From Selaginella moellendorffii (taxonomy: Eukaryota; Streptophyta; Lycopodiopsida; Selaginellales; Selaginellaceae), in assembly GCF_000143415.4 (NCBI RefSeq), contig NW_003314264.1:2213030-2277029 (forward strand): 64,000 nucleotides of DNA, given 5' to 3'. Each line of letters opens with the position of its first letter. Position 1 is the first letter of the stretch. The position numbers and the translations under genes were made by a program. A model generated the notes under the pieces. That model was not told the origin of the DNA and ran no database searches. It saw only the letters and a list, made by a program, of their open reading frames with translations. This document shows, in pieces, positions 60,701-64,000 of this stretch.

Positions 60701-61370
60701 AGTCTCATTCACAACCTCCATAAGTTTAATTTAAGACTTGGGGCTTGCTAGCCCCAAGAATGGCATCTATGCCACTAAATCTTTTACACTTGGTCCAAGT
60801 GCTCCATGTGTCCAATCTTATAGTCGACACTCAAAGGTACCACCGATATATTAGCCCATTACGCTAAGGCTACTTTGTCACACTAGTGATCCAACACCAC
60901 CTACATCACAGTTCTATCTCTTAAAGACTGGGCCATTTGTCCATGAGTGGTCATCCCAAATCCACTCCTTAGCATCCTTAGGATGCCCACAGACATAGGG
61001 AATAACCTTCCTTAATATCTCTTTTTCGGTACCCACCAAGTCTCTTTCTGTCCATGGTCATGTTCACTGCCATTGGATCAAAGCCCACAAACCTAACCAC
61101 TAAATCCCCTTGTTCTCTAGGACTTCCTCACTATATGACCGCATCCTTGGTCATTACACCAAAGGATTGCTCCTCTTCCTTTTCACCATCCGAAACTTTA
61201 GGACAACATTTCAAAACTCTGTGGCCCTACGCAGGCCTCATGGGTACTCTCCCCACCTTCCGCCTTTAGGTGCTTTAGCCATGGTGTATCCAAGTAGGTA
61301 GTGCCACCCATGCTTGGACTAGGAGCATCAATGACGATCGCTTTGGGCTTTCACCCAATAGCCTATATTA
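57778..61370. other. AT-rich then mixed intergenic DNA
   Basis: 57778-60540 is AT-rich without recognisable genes. 60540-61370 has higher GC and several short frames but no domain I can name. The phrase gctttgggctttcaccc at about 61339 recurs near 62269. Confidence 0.45.
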
Positions 61371-61565
61371 ATATTTAGACTCGAACTCAGACTTGGACTC
61401 AAACTCGGGCTCGGACTCGGTCTCGGTCTCGGTCTCAGTCTCAGTTTCGGACTCGAACTCAATCTCAGTTTCGGACTCGAACTCAGTCTCAGTTCCATCT
61501 CAGACTCCATCTTGAGTCCATCTTGGACTCCATCTTGGGTCCATCTCGAACTCCATCTCGGACAC
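61371..61565. repeat. Hexanucleotide-like simple repeat (actcgg/tctcgg)
   Basis: Imperfect repeats of 6 bp variants of CTCGGA/CTCAGT over nearly 200 bp. Low complexity; the minus-strand Ser/Pro/Arg frame is a shadow. Confidence 0.8.
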
Positions 61566-61673
61566 TGGGACTTGCCGTTTGGACATTGATCTCTGTTTTG
61601 CGTGTTTTCCCACTCCTACTCTCGACTTTTCAAGTCAGAGCTTTTAGTCCAAATGTGTTCTACCTCAGCCATT

Positions 61674-62212
61674 GTAGCGCACATGGTTTTGACCCTTTAT
61701 CCTATGGTGATTTACCATATGATAACACCACGAAGCGGAACCTAAACCCTCTTTGTGCCACGTGACAGATGCCACGTGTCATATACCACGTGTCCATAGG
61801 AACCTGAGGTTCAGAGCCTTAGGCCACTGAACGAAGGAACGGTGCCAAACTCCCGAGCAACTCCCGAGCAAACGCCAAGGAGTGACGGAACTGAACCACA
61901 GAGCAACTCCCGAGCATAAAGCCCAAGGAGCGAAGGAACAGGAGCCCGGAGCGACTTGGAACAGTCCTGGAGCAACCAGCATCCCAATGCCAGGACCAGC
62001 ACACAAAACGGAGCCAAACGGAATCTGGCGCTATTTCGGCATACCGGTGGCCTAATGCGAGGATATGGGTACTCCACCACCTAGCATGGAATGGAACTTG
62101 GGCTTAAATCTAAGCCGGACGCAAAACAAGGATAGGCACGCAAGCAGGAGCTAGACTATGCCTCAAGTTGGTTGGCCATGCCCGACCTACCCACTATCCC
62201 TGCTATACATTT
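61674..62212 (+). repeat. LTR-like repeat B, plus orientation
   Basis: About 539 bp starting TGTAGCGCACATGG and ending CCTGCTATACA, the inverted partner of 55073-55586. It contains short internal repeats (aactcccgagc and agcaactcccgagc). The sequence after it (tttggaaccccccacag, then a C-run) is not an evident primer site. It may be a solo LTR or the 5' LTR of an element reaching right. Confidence 0.7.
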
Positions 62213-62777
62213 GGAACCCCCCACAGCCCCCCCCCCCCCTTCCCCTTGAGGAACACATGCTTTGGGCTTTCACCCCAAGCCTCCCTTAGTATCAGGAGTT
62301 AATCTCTGCGACAAGCTCGAAACTTACTAAATATGGAATGTCCCTAGATTGCAAATTTGGACATGGGACGAACACCATTGTGTTCAGGACAATCTCTACA
62401 TTCTGTAGATATGCCAAATGAGCAAATCTGGACATTTTCCATAAATAGTATTTGAGACCGAAATGAGACTAACACAAAGGGCATGATAGCGAGGGTGTTT
62501 GGCAGACAGGGTAAATTATCATGTAGCGATATTGAGGGACTAGTCTCAATACACGAGGGTTCTTGTCAAGCCAATGCAAGACAGAGCAAAAGAGAACTAA
62601 AAAGCCAGGCCAAGTATGCTTGGCAAAATAGACACTTAGGAATTCCGTCCTTATGCTCATCCGGCCAAGTACAGATGCAAAGTCCAGTTTACTAACACTT
62701 GAGGGGCTAATAAAGGGAACCAGCAGTACTGACCTCCTGCCATCATGGCAGTAAGGTAAGAGTGTCCGTAAGGACTA

Positions 62778-63616
62778 TGTAAGCTCCTGAGTTTGGACTT
62801 CCCAGGAGGTCACCCAGCCCAGTACTATTCAAACCCAAGGACGCTTAACTCCAACTATCCCAAGACCCTTAACCGATTGGAAAAGGGGGTGCACTCTTAT
62901 TCATGGGCCCTTTTCCCTCTATATTTGAACCCCATGGATCATCTCTTAAGTCGTTCCCTTTGGTTGCTTACAATCCACCACGCTTCCCTGCAAGTTCACG
63001 CCCTCGTGAACGGAAGCTAAGAGCCGCAGCTCTCCCGAGAGCCCCGCTCTCTTGACACCCTACCCCTCGGGTCGAGCCCCGGCAAGTTCACGCCCTCGTG
63101 AACGGAAGTTGAGAGCCACAGCTCTCTCGAGAGCCCCGCTCTCTTGACACCCTACCCCTCGGGTCGAGCCCAGCGGGAGCTCTCGAGAGCCCCGCTCTCT
63201 TGACACCCTACCCCTCGGGTCAAGCCCAGCGGGAGCAAACTGGACCAGCCAAATGTCAATCAACATGTGGTGTGATTCCCTTAGCCAACCAACAGAGTCG
63301 GACCCTACCCCTCGGGTCGAGCCCAGCGGGAGCAAACTGGACCAGCCAGATGTCAATCAACATGTGGTGTGATTCCCTTAGCCAACCAACAGAGTCGGAC
63401 CCGAGACCCCTCTGATACCAAATGTAAGCTCCTGAGTTTGGACTTCCCAGGAGGTCACCCAGCCCAGTACTATTCAAACCCAAGGACGCTTAACTCCAAC
63501 TATCCCAAGACCCTTAACCGATTGGAAAAGGGGGTGCACTCTTATTCATAGGCCCTTTCCCTCTATATTTGAACCCCATGGATCATCTCTCAAGTCGTTC
63601 CCTTTGGTTGCTTACA
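62778..63616 (-). mobile_element. TRIM-like miniature LTR retroelement with 5-bp TSD
   Basis: Two near-identical LTRs (62778-62972, 195 bp; 63423-63616, 194 bp) begin TGTAAGC and end GCTTACA. A perfect 5-bp duplication GACTA flanks them (62773-62777; 63617-63621). Immediately inside the right LTR the minus strand reads ttTGGTATCAGAGGGG, matching the primer site for initiator tRNA-Met, so the element is in minus orientation. The ~450-bp interior has no coding capacity and contains tandem duplications of 90-110 bp. Confidence 0.9.
62973..63422. repeat. Tandem duplications inside the TRIM-like element
   Basis: A ~92-bp block (ttcacgccctcgtgaacgg to ccctcgggtcgagccc) is repeated, then a shorter third copy of its right half, and a ~108-bp block (from ccctacccctcggg through gcaaactggaccagcc to aacagagtcgg) is duplicated near 63209-63402. 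Confidence 0.8.
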
Positions 63617-63621
63617 GACTA

Positions 63622-64000
63622 GTCGACAAGTAACTTTTGATACCCGAAGTCACATTCGCGACACTCTCCCCCCCTAGGGAAGATCGATGTCCTCGTCGAT
63701 GCATACTCCAGTCTAAAATACCGCCAAGGAAACAACTCCAAAAAAAGTTCACAGTACTCACACTATGTGAGAAATGCACCAACTTAAATGAGTTAGGAGG
63801 CAACCTCTTTGTCTAACGCGGATGCGCTACCAGCTTAGACACCTTCCAGCCGTCACCGACAAGGAAATGACCAACGGAGTCAGCCACCCTTGCTGCTCTG
63901 GGAGCCACCCTTGTTGCTCTGGGAGTCACCCAGCTTACAAAAGTGTGATACACCCTTGCCCGCAGGGACATAGAGAGAGAAGCCAAAGACCCCAACCCTC
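63622..64000. other. Unassigned sequence at right edge
   Basis: It contains a C-run (cccccccctaggg) and a gatcgatgtcctcgtcgatgc phrase, plus a short tandem (gccacccttgctgctctggga, about 63883-63925). No gene or element ends recognised; it may be the interior of a retroelement leaving the window. Confidence 0.3.

Noticed and set aside
61328-61510. Minus frame of repeated SSSPKLRL
   Set aside because: Produced entirely by a hexanucleotide simple repeat.
63795-63850. Minus-strand stretch resembling a tRNA D-arm (agctggtagcgcatccgcg)
   Set aside because: A D-arm-like string is present but no consistent anticodon and T arms could be folded; not called a tRNA.

Overview
The window looks like nuclear DNA of a land plant, most probably the lycophyte Selaginella (inference). 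The genes have many short introns (often about 50-75 bp, GT-AG). They encode plant-type families: MET1-type methyltransferase, EIN3-binding F-box protein, CHX antiporter, pollen Ole e 1-like proteins, UDP-glucose pyrophosphorylase. A PAS-domain hybrid histidine kinase, a type best known from early land plants, is also present. Gene models were assembled by hand from splice signals and reading-phase checks. A 104-base assembly gap lies at 23811-23914.

Layout. 1-8.5 kb: a partial F-box gene, a membrane-anchored J-domain gene, two Ole e 1-like genes on the minus strand, then a decayed array of three F-box pseudogene copies with a broken Ole e 1-like copy among them. 8.7-18.3 kb: a ubiquitin-like-domain CTD phosphatase and a CHX antiporter (plus strand), converging on a complete 12-exon MET1 gene (minus). 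18.3-23.8 kb: AT-rich, gene-poor DNA with a diverged repeat pair and one intronless AT-rich gene for a GNA-like (bulb-type) lectin. 24-39.5 kb: a second gene-dense block with EBF F-box/LRR protein, 21-exon UGP, C-terminal RING-HC protein, cold-shock/zinc-knuckle protein, PAS hybrid histidine kinase (all minus) and a divergent plant rhomboid gene (plus).

39.8-64 kb is repeat territory. A degenerate tRNA-Val-like sequence borders an old Ty3/gypsy element (39915-50805). That element is split by a younger chromodomain Ty3/gypsy element in the opposite orientation (43594-48938) with a perfect 5-bp target duplication, and a related fragment nearby preserves the empty site. To the right lie AT-rich DNA, a ~97-bp tandem array whose units are built of nested palindromes (about 53.2-55.1 kb), a third, rearranged copy of the first element, two ~0.5-kb LTR-like repeats in inverted orientation about 7 kb apart, and a TRIM-like miniature element with a 5-bp TSD and an initiator-tRNA-Met primer site.

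No operon-like coordination is expected or seen. The most unusual signals are the palindromic array, the Cys-motif insertion in the ATP-binding domain of the histidine kinase, the AT-rich lectin gene, and the well-resolved transposon nesting history.
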